A stretch of 13,606 nucleotides of DNA from an uncultured Georgenia sp. (GTDB lineage: Bacteria; Actinomycetota; Actinomycetes; Actinomycetales; Actinomycetaceae). The translations under genes were made by a program, and so were the position numbers. The stretch covers positions 1-13,606 of the forward strand of contig NZ_CALGNQ010000266.1 in NCBI RefSeq assembly GCF_937958535.1. Reading direction: 5' to 3'. Positions within the stretch are counted from its first letter, which is position 1; every line of letters begins with the position of its first letter. Positions 1-6,496 of the stretch are shown here, piece after piece. The notes under the pieces were generated by a model. That model saw nothing but the letters and a program-made list of their open reading frames with translations, did no database searches and was not told the DNA's origin.

Positions 1-946
1 TGCCGGTGCGCTCGGGCGGCGGGACCGGCCGCTCCGGCGACAGGGCGGACGGGGGAGCGGCGGGGACGTCGCCGGCCGGGCGGGCGTCGCGGGGCAGCGG
101 CAGCACCTGGGCGTCGACGGCCTCGTGCGGCCGGGACGCCGGCGGATGGGCCGGCGGGGGCAGCTCGTCCTCCAGCCCGGTCTCGAGCTCGGGGCGGGTG
201 CCGCGCGTGGCGCGCAGCTCGGCGAGGAGGTCGTCGGTGCTGGCGGCCGGGAGGTCGCCGAAGCCGAGGTCCTCCGGCGAGGTGTCGGTGAGGTCGGCGT
301 CGACGGCGGCGATCGCCGGGCCGAGGTCACCGTCCGCCTCGACGTCGTAGAGCCGTACCGGCATGAGGTGCCGACGGGACGGCGGTCCCGGCGCGACGTC
401 GGTCTCCGAGAGCCAGCGCGCCTCGTCGTCCAGCGCGCGGGTGGACCGCGCCGCCATGTCGACCTCCCAGCGCGCCTCACGCGGCCGTCCCCCGGCGGTG
501 AAACGGGCGACCAGCTCCCACGGACGCTCCGGCTCGCGCACGGCGTCCCACGTGACATCCGCGACATCGCGGACGGCCAGGCGGTCCAGCACGAGGTCGC
601 CCAGCTCCGGGGAGTCCTCCGCGCGGCCGACGGTGAAGCGGCGGGCCTGCTCCACCACCCAGCTGCGTTCGGCGAGCACCGGGCCCTCGTAGCGCTGGAC
701 GTGCTCCACCGGCAGGCCGGCGGCCTCGGCCACCTCCTGCGCCGTGGCCCCGGCCCGGATGCGGGCCTGGATCTCCTTGGGGCGCAGCCCCTCTCCGGCC
801 CGGATCTGCTCGAGCTGGGGTCGGTCACGCCGGACGGCAGCCCGCAGCGCGTCGTCGACCAGCAGCCGGTAGCGCTGGCCGTCCGGACCGGCGAGCGTGA
901 GGTGCTCGCCGTCGCTGTGCAGCCCGACGAGTTCGAGCTCTAGCAT
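1..946 (-). CDS. sepH: SepH, septation protein (DUF3071), 3' end cut off by window edge
   Basis: The reverse strand is open from an ATG at 946-944 to the left edge, giving 315 residues without a stop; the C-terminal part lies outside. The protein starts MLELELVGLHSDGEHLTL, the typical opening of the DUF3071/SepH family. A helix-turn-helix-like segment lies at about residues 55-90 (RPKEIQARIRAGATAQEVAE, then AGLPVEHVQRYEGPVLAER). After about residue 200 the chain becomes acidic and proline-rich, the expected disordered linker. In Streptomyces and mycobacteria SepH binds FtsZ and stimulates its assembly during septation; I infer the same role here. A strong ribosome binding site, AAGGGGG, precedes the ATG and fixes the start. 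The gene is divergent from the inositol-phosphatase gene. The C-terminal conserved motif of the family cannot be checked. Confidence 0.9.
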   Translation of the reverse strand, partial: MLELELVGLHSDGEHLTLAGPDGQRYRLLVDDALRAAVRRDRPQLEQIRAGEGLRPKEIQARIRAGATAQEVAEAAGLPVEHVQRYEGPVLAERSWVVEQARRFTVGRAEDSPELGDLVLDRLAVRDVADVTWDAVREPERPWELVARFTAGGRPREARWEVDMAARSTRALDDEARWLSETDVAPGPPSRRHLMPVRLYDVEADGDLGPAIAAVDADLTDTSPEDLGFGDLPAASTDDLLAELRATRGTRPELETGLEDELPPPAHPPASRPHEAVDAQVLPLPRDARPAGDVPAAPPSALSPERPVPPPERTG

Positions 947-1122
947 GGTCGTCCCCCTTCGAGGTCTGTGTCGAGGGTGCCACCGCTCGCGGCTCGGATG
1001 CCGGATTGCGGTCGGTGTGTTTGCCCGCCCCTGCCAGGATGGACCACGCTCACCGCCCCGGCGGGCAGGCGCCGCGGCGTGGTGAGGAGTACGTGACCTG
1101 CCAGGAGAGGACGCACACCACC
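947..1122. promoter_or_regulatory. Divergent spacer between sepH and the inositol-phosphatase gene
   Basis: These 176 bp must carry promoters for both directions. The sepH side has a clear Shine-Dalgarno sequence next to its ATG, and the other side has AGGAGAGG at 1103-1110. I find no convincing TANNNT hexamer on either strand; CAGGAT at 1035-1040 is the nearest -10 candidate for the plus strand. An interrupted 7-bp inverted repeat (GCCCGCC at 1023-1029, GGCGGGC at 1060-1066) is present but may be chance at this GC content. Confidence 0.35.
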
Positions 1123-1959
1123 ATGACGCACGCCGCACAGGAGACCCCGGAGCCCGCCGAGCTGGCCCGCACGGCCGAGATGGTCGCCCGGGAGGCGGGG
1201 GACCTCGTCCGGGAGGCGCTGCGCGGCTCGGTCGCCGTCGCGTCGACGAAGAGCTCGGGGGTCGACCTCGTCACCGAGGTGGACCAGGCCGCCGAGGCGC
1301 TGATCCGGCGCCGGCTGGCGGAGCTGCGGCCCACCGACGGGGTCCTCGGCGAGGAGGAGGGCCGGCTCGAGGGCAGCTCCGGGCTGGTGTGGGTGGTCGA
1401 CCCGATCGACGGCACGACGAACTTCGTCTACGGCCTGCCCAGTTTCTCGGTGAGCATCGCGGTCGCCCGTGCCACCGGCCCCGACCCCTTCGGCTGGGAG
1501 CTGCTCGCCGGCGCCGTGCACGCCCCGGCGATGGACCGCACGTGGACCGCCGCCCGCGGCCACGGTGCGTTCGCTGACGGCGAACGCCTCACGCCGCCCC
1601 CCGTGCCCGAGCTGGCCACCGCGCTCGTGGGCACCGGCTTCGCCTACACCGAGGAGCGACGCCGCGACCAGGCCCGGATCCTGCACGAGGTGCTGCCGCG
1701 GGTGCGCGACATCCGACGCCTGGGCTCGGCCGCCGTCGACCTGTGCCTCGTCGCCGAGGGCCGGCTCGACCTCTACTACGAGCAGTACCTCAACCCCTGG
1801 GACATGGCGGCCGGCGTCCTCGTCGTCACCGAGGCCGGCGGGGTCGTCCGGCGGCTCGGCAAGGACGGGGTGGAGGGCGTCACCGTCGCCGGGCCACAGC
1901 CGCTGGTCGCCGCGCTCGTCGACGTGCTCGGACCGCTGGTCGACACCCCCGCGGCATGA
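1123..1959 (+). CDS. suhB: Inositol monophosphatase family protein (SuhB-like)
   Basis: This 278-residue protein is a Mg-dependent phosphatase of the inositol monophosphatase family, which hydrolyses myo-inositol 1-phosphate to inositol. In actinobacteria inositol feeds phosphatidylinositol and mycothiol synthesis. The metal-site motifs are all present: GEEEG at 76-80, DPIDGTTNF at 93-101 (metal ligands D93 and D96), and NPWDMAAG at 224-231 (D227), followed by the conserved TEAGG. The length is normal for the family. The frame is open further upstream, but I chose the ATG at 1123 because AGGAGAGG lies 12 bp before it and family similarity begins after it; a GTG at 1093 is possible but its upstream GAGGAG is only 3 bp away. 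M. tuberculosis suhB sits at the same locus. Substrate choice within the family (inositol phosphate, fructose 1,6-bisphosphate, histidinol phosphate) cannot be decided from motifs alone. Confidence 0.88.
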   Translation: MTHAAQETPEPAELARTAEMVAREAGDLVREALRGSVAVASTKSSGVDLVTEVDQAAEALIRRRLAELRPTDGVLGEEEGRLEGSSGLVWVVDPIDGTTNFVYGLPSFSVSIAVARATGPDPFGWELLAGAVHAPAMDRTWTAARGHGAFADGERLTPPPVPELATALVGTGFAYTEERRRDQARILHEVLPRVRDIRRLGSAAVDLCLVAEGRLDLYYEQYLNPWDMAAGVLVVTEAGGVVRRLGKDGVEGVTVAGPQPLVAALVDVLGPLVDTPAA

Positions 1960-2083
1960 CGCCGGCGCCCGGGCGGTGCTCCGCTCAGGGCGAAACCGGG
2001 CGAAGGTGGCGGATCCCACCCTGGAAACAGGCGGAACGGTGGCGACTTTCCGGGTCCGCATGGTGCACAATCTGCCTGCCGCG

Positions 2084-2108
2084 GGAACAACGAGCCGACC
2101 GTTGCGTT
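2084..2108 (+). promoter_or_regulatory. ECF-sigma-like promoter candidate for the DUF4193 gene
   Basis: In the 211-bp spacer 1960-2170, GGAAC (2084-2088) is followed after 16 bp by CGTT (2105-2108), the general layout recognised by many ECF sigma factors. This would start transcription about 50 bp before the ATG at 2171. A second, weaker pair, GGAAC at 2033-2037 and GTC at 2054-2056, also has a 16-bp gap. A housekeeping alternative is a CACAAT -10 at 2066-2071 with no good -35. These are pattern matches only. Confidence 0.3.
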
Positions 2109-2170
2109 CCTGGGGTACGGCACAGCCAGTGCCGGTGACACGACGAGACGAACCGGAGCGTGACGTCTAC

Positions 2171-2470
2171 ATGGCGACCGACTACGACGCGCCACGCAAG
2201 AACGAGGAGGACCTCTCCGAGGACTCGATCGAGGAGCTGAAGGCTCGGCGGGCGGAGAAGGCCTCCCCCGTGGTCGACGAGGACGAGGCGGAGGCGGCCG
2301 AGGGCTTCGAGCTGCCCGGCGCCGACCTCAGCAACGAGGAGCTCTCCGTCCGCGTGCTGCCGCGTCAGGCTGACGAGTTCACCTGCTCGCGGTGCTTCCT
2401 GGTGCACCACCGCAGCCAGCTGGCCTATGAGGACGGCGGCCAGCTCGTCTGCTCGGAGTGCGCCGCCTGA
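2171..2470 (+). CDS. DUF4193 family small zinc-ribbon protein
   Basis: A 99-residue protein opening MATDYDAPRK, typical of DUF4193. The first 60 residues are strongly acidic and low in complexity (DEDEAEAAEG region). The C-terminus holds a likely zinc ribbon, C72-x2-C75 (TCSRC) and C94-x2-C97 (CSEC), separated by 18 residues. The family is near-universal in actinobacteria; I know of no established function and do not assign one. An acidic tail joined to a four-cysteine ribbon would suit a protein that touches RNA polymerase or RNA, but that is speculation. GGAG at 2155-2158 is a modest ribosome binding site 12 bp before the ATG. The gene sits alone between the phosphatase and the convergent DUF3093 gene, whose last 46 bp overlap its own end. 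Confidence 0.9.
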   Translation: MATDYDAPRKNEEDLSEDSIEELKARRAEKASPVVDEDEAEAAEGFELPGADLSNEELSVRVLPRQADEFTCSRCFLVHHRSQLAYEDGGQLVCSECAA

Positions 2471-2934
2471 CCTGCCCTGCGCAGGGCAGCGGCGAGCTCC
2501 GCCGGGCGCCGGCTGGCCACGAGCCAGTACGGTGCCGGGTCACGGGGGTCGACGACCGCCACGCGCACACCCTGCCGCACCCACGGGCGGTGGCAGACGA
2601 AGGCGCGGGCATCGGCCTCCGGCCCCATGGCCGCCCGCAAACCGTCGACGTCGAGCACCTCGGGCTCTCCCAGGTGCTCGACGCCGATGTGTGCCGAACC
2701 GGCGTGCAGCACGGGCGTCTCACCCAGCTCGGCGGCGCCGAGGTCGACGACGACCACCGGTGACGTCACCCAGAGGAGGACGTCGATCGTGAGGGCCGCG
2801 ACCGCGGCGAGGACGTAGCCGGCCACCTCGTGGAAGGGCCAGACGACGGTCCCGGCCGCCAGGCCCGCGACGACCCCCAGGGCGATGTTCGTGGCCCGGG
2901 GGTGCAGCCGCTCCCGGAAGATGACGGTGTCCAC
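2425..2934 (-). CDS. DUF3093 family membrane protein
   Basis: A 169-residue protein of the actinobacterial DUF3093 family, recognised by its locus and by the C-terminal motif PYWLVASRRPAELAAAL at 135-151. Two adjacent membrane segments lie near the N-terminus (about 15-34 and 38-56), followed by a soluble domain, so it is probably a small inner-membrane protein. No function is known to me. The start is a GTG at 2934-2932 with no Shine-Dalgarno sequence, only a run of G; TAGGTT six bases upstream suggests a leaderless transcript. The last 46 bp overlap the convergent DUF4193 gene, so the tail after about residue 153 (AGQAAHSEQTSWPPSS) is probably unconstrained. It is divergent from dut with a 68-bp spacer. 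Confidence 0.85.
   Translation of the reverse strand: MDTVIFRERLHPRATNIALGVVAGLAAGTVVWPFHEVAGYVLAAVAALTIDVLLWVTSPVVVVDLGAAELGETPVLHAGSAHIGVEHLGEPEVLDVDGLRAAMGPEADARAFVCHRPWVRQGVRVAVVDPRDPAPYWLVASRRPAELAAALRRAGQAAHSEQTSWPPSS
2472..2489. terminator. Perfect 18-bp palindrome, likely terminator behind DUF4193
   Basis: CTGCCCTGCGCAGGGCAG is a perfect palindrome starting one base after the DUF4193 stop codon. Its transcript can form a 7-bp GC-rich stem with a GCGC loop. There is no T-tract, which is common for actinobacterial terminators. It lies within the coding sequence of the convergent DUF3093 gene, 36-53 bp before the end of that stop codon, so it is best placed to end plus-strand transcription. 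Confidence 0.55.
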
Positions 2935-2940
2935 CCCCCA

Positions 2941-2946
2941 AACCTA
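2941..2946 (-). promoter_or_regulatory. -10 hexamer for a leaderless DUF3093 transcript
   Basis: On the minus strand TAGGTT fits the actinobacterial TANNNT -10 consensus. Exactly six bases separate it from the GTG start at 2934, so transcription should begin at or next to the start codon. No ribosome binding site fits in the remaining gap. The -35 region is not recognisable. Confidence 0.5.
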
Positions 2947-2989
2947 CCGAGCCGCTCGGCCGGGTTAGGGCCGTCCACGACCGAGTCAG

Positions 2990-2995
2990 TACAGT
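2990..2995 (+). promoter_or_regulatory. -10 hexamer for a leaderless dut transcript
   Basis: TACAGT fits TANNNT and lies seven bases before the dut GTG at 3003, placing the expected transcription start on the start codon. The intervening CTCGGGC is too short to be a usual leader. A TTAGGG at 2965-2970 is a poor -35 candidate with a 19-bp spacer. Confidence 0.55.
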
Positions 2996-3002
2996 CTCGG
3001 GC

Positions 3003-3482
3003 GTGAGTGACTACGACGTCGTCGACGTGCCGCTGCGCAAGCTCGACCCCGACCTGCCCACCCCCGCGTACGCCCACCCGGGCGACGCCGGGGCCGACCT
3101 GCACGCCCGGCACGACGTCGAGCTCGGGCCGGGGGAGCGGGCCGTCGTCCCGACCGGGGTGGCCATCGCCCTGCCGACGGGCTGGGCGGCCTTCGTCCAC
3201 CCGCGCTCGGGGCTCGCGGCCCGGCACGGCGTCACGGTCGTCAACGCCCCGGGTACCGTGGATGCCGGGTTCCGCGGTGAGATCCACGTGATCCTGCTCA
3301 ACACCGATCTCCGGCAGCCGGTGCGGATCGCCCGCGGCGACCGCATCGCCCAGCTGGTGGTCCAACGGGTCGCACAGGCACGGTTCACCGAGGTGGAGGA
3401 CCTCACCGTGTCCGCCCGCGGCACGGGAGGTCTCGGGTCGACGGGCGGCTGGCAGGCCGCCGGAGCAGGAGGCGAAGGCTGA
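3003..3482 (+). CDS. dut: Deoxyuridine 5'-triphosphate nucleotidohydrolase (dUTPase)
   Basis: A 159-residue trimeric-type dUTPase that converts dUTP to dUMP and pyrophosphate, keeping uracil out of DNA and supplying dUMP for thymidylate. All five family motifs are visible: DAGADL at 28-33, PRSGLAARHG at 67-76, GTVDAGFRGE at 84-93 (catalytic Asp and substrate-binding loop), RGDRIAQLV at 111-119, and the C-terminal glycine-rich RGTGGLGSTGGW at 139-150 that closes over the active site. The start is a GTG and the mRNA is probably leaderless. The stop codon overlaps the ATG of the DUF3710 gene as TGATG, so dut heads an operon of four genes of which only this one has a known function. Length and motifs are normal. 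Confidence 0.97.
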   Translation: MSDYDVVDVPLRKLDPDLPTPAYAHPGDAGADLHARHDVELGPGERAVVPTGVAIALPTGWAAFVHPRSGLAARHGVTVVNAPGTVDAGFRGEIHVILLNTDLRQPVRIARGDRIAQLVVQRVAQARFTEVEDLTVSARGTGGLGSTGGWQAAGAGGEG

Positions 3483-4189
3483 TGAGGCTGTTCTCACGAC
3501 GGCGCAGGAAGCAGGAGGAGCCGGAGACGACCCCCGAGGTCGTCACCGAGCCGGCGCCGGAGCCGGAGCGACCGGAGCGCGGCCCCTGGGACGTGTCCCA
3601 CATGCCCGAGCTCGGCCAGCGGCTCGACCTCGGCGCGCTGCGGGTGCCCGCCCGCCCCGGGCTCAAGGTCCGCATGGAGCTGGAGAAGCGCACCCGGCAG
3701 ATCGTCGGGGTGAGCGTCCAGATGTCCGGGTCGGCGCTCCAGCTACAGGCCTTCGCCGCCCCCCGGTCCGGTGGGCTGTGGGACGAGCTGCGGCCGGAGA
3801 TCGTCGCCTCGGTGGAGAAGCAGGGTGGCACCGCCGACGAGGTCGACGGCCCCTTCGGCCGCGAGCTGCTCGCCCGGCTCCCGGTGACCACGCAGGACGG
3901 CCGGATGGGGCACCGTCCCGCCCGGTTCATCGGCGTCGACGGCTCACGGTGGTTCCTGCGCGGGGTGCTCAGCGGCCAGGCCGCGATCGACCCCGACGCG
4001 GCCAAGCCGCTGGAGGAGCTCTTCGCCGACGTCGTCGTCGTGCGCGGGCAGGAGGCCCGCCCGCCGCGGGACGTGCTCACCCTGCACATGCCCGGCAAGC
4101 CCGGCGGGGCCGCACCGGCGGCGCCCGGCACGCCGGGCGCGGCCTTCGACCCGCTCAGCCGCGGGCCGGAGATCACCGAGATCCGCTGA
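3482..4189 (+). CDS. DUF3710 domain-containing protein
   Basis: A 235-residue protein of the actinobacterial DUF3710 family. The N-terminus is strongly basic (MRLFSRRRRK), then a Glu/Pro-rich linker to about residue 33, and the domain begins at GPWDVSHMPELGQRLDLG. Characteristic stretches follow: LQLQAFAAPRSGGLWDELR at 86-104, GPFGREL at 123-129, and RPARFIGVDGSRWFLRGVL at 145-163. Residues 205-222 are a Pro/Gly/Ala tail. No membrane segment or signal peptide is seen, so it is probably cytoplasmic. Its function is unknown to me. The ATG shares a base with the dut stop codon, implying translational coupling, and the gene is followed after 5 bp by the OB-fold gene. This linkage to dut is conserved in other actinobacteria (Rv2697c-Rv2696c), but shared function is only inferred. 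Confidence 0.9.
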   Translation: MRLFSRRRRKQEEPETTPEVVTEPAPEPERPERGPWDVSHMPELGQRLDLGALRVPARPGLKVRMELEKRTRQIVGVSVQMSGSALQLQAFAAPRSGGLWDELRPEIVASVEKQGGTADEVDGPFGRELLARLPVTTQDGRMGHRPARFIGVDGSRWFLRGVLSGQAAIDPDAAKPLEELFADVVVVRGQEARPPRDVLTLHMPGKPGGAAPAAPGTPGAAFDPLSRGPEITEIR

Positions 4190-4194
4190 GCACG

Positions 4195-4473
4195 GTGCCC
4201 GAACCCGTCGCCCGGGTCCGTCCCCGGGAGCGCGCCGAGGTCGAGGGGGTCCTCCTCTCCGTGACCTCCCGGCCGAGCGGCGGCCCGCCCGGCGTGGTCG
4301 CGCGACTGTCGGACGGGACCGGCGAGCTCGACCTCGTGTGGCTGGGCCGCCGGCACATCCCCGGCATCGACCCCGGCCGCCGGCTCGTCGCCGAGGGCAT
4401 GGTGTACTCGGGGCGACAGCGTCCCACCATCTTCAACCCGGCCTACCGGCTGCTGCGGGAGGACACCCCATGA
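4195..4473 (+). CDS. Small OB-fold nucleic-acid-binding protein
   Basis: A 92-residue protein that looks like a single OB-fold of the tRNA_anti/RecG wedge type. The hallmark strand-turn pattern is VEGVLLSVTSRP (16-27), GVVARLSDGTGELDLVWLGRRHIPGIDPGRRLVAEGMVY (33-71) and a final strand ending NPAYRLL. It lies where M. tuberculosis has Rv2694c. It probably binds single-stranded nucleic acid, but the ligand is unknown. The start is a GTG five bases after the DUF3710 stop. There is no good ribosome binding site of its own, so it probably relies on coupling to the upstream gene. Its stop overlaps the next gene as ATGA. Confidence 0.8.
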   Translation: MPEPVARVRPRERAEVEGVLLSVTSRPSGGPPGVVARLSDGTGELDLVWLGRRHIPGIDPGRRLVAEGMVYSGRQRPTIFNPAYRLLREDTP

Positions 4474-5183
4474 CCACAGGCTCGAGCGACCCGGACGCCG
4501 CTGCGGACGCCGTCCCCGAGGCCGTTGCGCGGTCCCGGATGGGCCAGCTCGCCGGGGAGGACTTCTCCCTGGCCGAGGCCATCGGCGGGGTGCGCGGGCT
4601 CGTGGAGTCCGTGGCCCCCGGTCTCGTGTTCATCGTCGTCTACCTCGCGACCGGGCAGCAGCTGCTGCCCCCGCTCCTCGCCTCGCTCGCCGTCGCGGTC
4701 GTCCTCGTCGTCGCCCGCCTCATCGGCGGCACCCCGGTGACCCAGGCGCTCGGCGGCGTCGTCGGCGTGCTCATCGGCGTGGTGTGGGCGTGGCGCTCCG
4801 GCCAGGCGCAGGACTACTTCGTCTTCGGGCTGTGGACCAACGCCGCCTACGCGGCCGCGCTGCTCCTCAGCGTGCTCGTGCGCTGGCCGGCGGTCGGCGT
4901 CGTGACCGCGCTGCTGCGCCAGGAGGGCTTCGGCTGGCGCACCGACCCGGCCCTGCGCCCCCGGCTGCGCCGCTACACGGCCGCGACCTGGCTGTGGATC
5001 GCCCTGTTCTGCGCCCGGCTCGCCGTCCAGGTGCCGCTCTACCTCGACGCGTCGACCGCGTGGCTGGGCACCGCCCGGCTCGTCATGGGGGTGCCGCTGT
5101 GGGCGCTGACCCTGTGGCTCACGTGGCTCCTCGTGCGGGAGCGAGGAGCTCCTGCAGGGCAGCCGGGTCCGCCCGCTCACTGA
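4470..5183 (+). CDS. DUF3159 family integral membrane protein
   Basis: A 237-residue polytopic membrane protein of the actinobacterial DUF3159 family (Rv2693c position). A hydrophilic N-terminus (about 1-45) leads into roughly six membrane segments, near 48-62, 66-85, 92-108, 118-138, 170-190 and 203-222. Between the fourth and fifth lies a conserved-looking soluble loop with LRQEGFGWRTDPALRPRLRRYT (149-170), apparently cytoplasmic. No transport signature is recognisable and no function is known to me. A GGGAGGA ribosome binding site lies 8 bp upstream, and the ATG overlaps the OB-fold stop as ATGA. The last 65 bp overlap the end of the convergent ceoC gene, so the C-terminal tail after residue 225 (APAGQPGPPAH) is probably unconstrained. 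Confidence 0.87.
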   Translation: MTTGSSDPDAAADAVPEAVARSRMGQLAGEDFSLAEAIGGVRGLVESVAPGLVFIVVYLATGQQLLPPLLASLAVAVVLVVARLIGGTPVTQALGGVVGVLIGVVWAWRSGQAQDYFVFGLWTNAAYAAALLLSVLVRWPAVGVVTALLRQEGFGWRTDPALRPRLRRYTAATWLWIALFCARLAVQVPLYLDASTAWLGTARLVMGVPLWALTLWLTWLLVRERGAPAGQPGPPAH

Positions 5184-5793
5184 GGACGAGCACCAGCCGG
5201 TCACCGGCGACCATCCGCTCGTCCCCCTCCGGCGGGACCGCCTCCCCGGCCCGGATGAGCGCGGCCAGGAAGCACCCCGGCCCCCAGTCGACCTCGCGCA
5301 CCGTTCGCCCCGCCACGGGCGAGCCCGGGGCGAGCGTGACCTCGTGCAGGCTCGTCGCGGAGCCGTGGAAGGTGAAGATGCGCACGAGGTCCCCGACGCT
5401 GACCGCCTCCTCCACCAGCGCCGTCATGATCCGCGGGGTCGAGACGGGCACGTCCACACCCCACGCGGCGTCGAACATCCACTCGTTCTTCGGGTTGTTC
5501 ACCCGTGCCACCACCCGGGGCACGCCGAACTCCGTCTTGGCGAGGAGCGAGACGACGAGGTTCGCCTTGTCGTCCCCGGTGGCGGCGACGACGACGTCGC
5601 ACGTGGCCAGGTCCGCCTCGGTGAGGGTGGAGATCTCGCAGGCGTCGGCCAGCTGCCACTCGGCGTCGGGCACCGAGGCGATCCGCATCGCCGCCGGGTG
5701 CCGGTCGATGAGCGTGACCTCGTGGCCGTGGGCGAGCAGCTCGCGGGCGATCGAGCGCCCGACGCTGCCGGCTCCGGCGATGACCACCCGCAT
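5119..5793 (-). CDS. ceoC: TrkA family potassium uptake protein, second of a pair (CeoC-like)
   Basis: A 224-residue single-RCK protein that regulates potassium transport. The N-terminal Rossmann domain (about 1-120) has the dinucleotide motif GAGSVG at 7-12 and the acidic end of strand 2 at D30 (TLIDRHP), favouring NAD(H). A TrkA-C domain follows, about 138-208 (LHEVTLAPGSPVAGRTVREV). Such proteins sit on the cytoplasmic side of a membrane channel or transporter and gate it in response to nucleotides. The ATG overlaps the stop of the upstream TrkA gene as TGATG, so the two are translated together and probably form a heteromeric ring. M. tuberculosis has the same pair (ceoB, ceoC) at this locus. 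No TrkH/TrkG/KtrB membrane partner lies in the window. The 3' end overlaps the DUF3159 gene by 65 bp. Confidence 0.92.
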   Translation of the reverse strand: MRVVIAGAGSVGRSIARELLAHGHEVTLIDRHPAAMRIASVPDAEWQLADACEISTLTEADLATCDVVVAATGDDKANLVVSLLAKTEFGVPRVVARVNNPKNEWMFDAAWGVDVPVSTPRIMTALVEEAVSVGDLVRIFTFHGSATSLHEVTLAPGSPVAGRTVREVDWGPGCFLAALIRAGEAVPPEGDERMVAGDRLVLVLSERADPAALQELLAPARGAT

Positions 5794-6458
5794 CAGCCCA
5801 CCTCCGGCGGAGGGTCGCCGAGCACGCGGTGGACCACACCCACCTCGGCGGTGTGCAGCAGCACGTGGAGGACGTCGCCGTCCTGCAGCACGGTGTCCGC
5901 GTCGGGGAGGAACGCCGTCCCACGCCGGGTGACGAAGGCGGCGCGGACGCCCGAGGCGGCCTCCAGCGCGGTGAGCGCGTGGCCCGCCCAGCCGGGGTGC
6001 ACGTCCACCTGGACCAGCGACACCCGGCCGGAGGCGTCGGTGAAGTCGGCCACCGCCCGGGTGGGCAGCAGCCGCCGCAGCACCTGGTCCGCGGTCCACC
6101 GCACCGTGGCCACGGTGGGGATGCCGAGCCGCTCGTACACCTCCGCCCGGCGTGGGTCGTAGATGCGTGCGACGACGTTGTCCACCCCGAACGTCTCCCG
6201 GGCGACCCGCGCGGCCAGGACGTTGGAGTTGTCCCCGCTGGAGACGGCGGCAAAGCCGTAGGCGTCCTCCACGCCGGCCTGGGAGAGCGCGTCACGGTCG
6301 AAGCCCAGTCCGGTGACCCGCCGCCCGGAGAAGTCCTCGGGCAGGCGCCGGAACGCCTCGGGGTTCTGGTCGAGCACCGCCACCGAGTGGCCGTGTGCCT
6401 CCAGCTGCGTGGCCAGCGAGGCACCCACCCGCCCGCAGCCCATGATCACGAAGTGCAC
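5793..6458 (-). CDS. ceoB: TrkA family potassium uptake protein, first of a pair (CeoB-like)
   Basis: A 221-residue single-RCK protein. The Rossmann domain starts at once (MHFVIMGCGRVG; glycine motif GCGRVG at 7-12, D30 at the end of strand 2) and includes GDNSNVLAARVARETFGV at 75-92. The TrkA-C domain covers about 137-205 (VSLVQVDVHPGWAGHALTAL). It is the first gene of the ceoB-ceoC pair and shares one base with ceoC. The start is a GTG at 6458-6456; the preceding bases hold no Shine-Dalgarno sequence, but TAGCGT lies six bases before it, so a leaderless transcript is likely. It is divergent, with a 38-bp spacer, from the degenerate permease gene, the same arrangement as Rv2691/Rv2690c. The adjacency of RCK regulators to a KimA-like permease suggests joint action in potassium handling, at least ancestrally. 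Confidence 0.92.
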   Translation of the reverse strand: MHFVIMGCGRVGASLATQLEAHGHSVAVLDQNPEAFRRLPEDFSGRRVTGLGFDRDALSQAGVEDAYGFAAVSSGDNSNVLAARVARETFGVDNVVARIYDPRRAEVYERLGIPTVATVRWTADQVLRRLLPTRAVADFTDASGRVSLVQVDVHPGWAGHALTALEAASGVRAAFVTRRGTAFLPDADTVLQDGDVLHVLLHTAEVGVVHRVLGDPPPEVG

Positions 6459-6464
6459 ATCGGC

Positions 6465-6470
6465 ACGCTA
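6465..6470 (-). promoter_or_regulatory. -10 hexamer for a leaderless ceoB transcript
   Basis: On the minus strand TAGCGT is followed by six bases (GCCGAT) and then the GTG start of ceoB. It fits TANNNT, and the distance puts transcription initiation on the start codon. The whole divergent spacer is only 38 bp, so its -35 region must overlap the promoter and start of the opposing gene. Confidence 0.5.
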
Positions 6471-6483
6471 CCGCCCGCCGCCC

Positions 6484-6489
6484 TAGCAT
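6484..6489 (+). promoter_or_regulatory. -10 hexamer for a leaderless permease-like transcript
   Basis: TAGCAT fits TANNNT and lies seven bases before the GTG at 6497. It contains the alternative ATG at 6488, which therefore could not be in a transcript made from this promoter. No Shine-Dalgarno sequence precedes either start. Confidence 0.45.
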
Positions 6490-6496
6490 GTGCGCC

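Noticed and set aside
125..943. A 272-codon plus-strand open frame across the sepH region
   Set aside because: The minus strand here encodes an unmistakable SepH N-terminus with a good ribosome binding site; the plus-strand frame is low-complexity and has no family features.
1966..1975. CGCCCGGGCG palindrome after the inositol-phosphatase gene as a terminator
   Set aside because: Ten bases with no room for a loop; palindromes this short are expected by chance at this GC content.
5144..5153. AGGAGCTCCT palindrome in the DUF3159/ceoC overlap as a bidirectional terminator
   Set aside because: It has no loop, sits inside both coding sequences, and no extended stem can be drawn around it.
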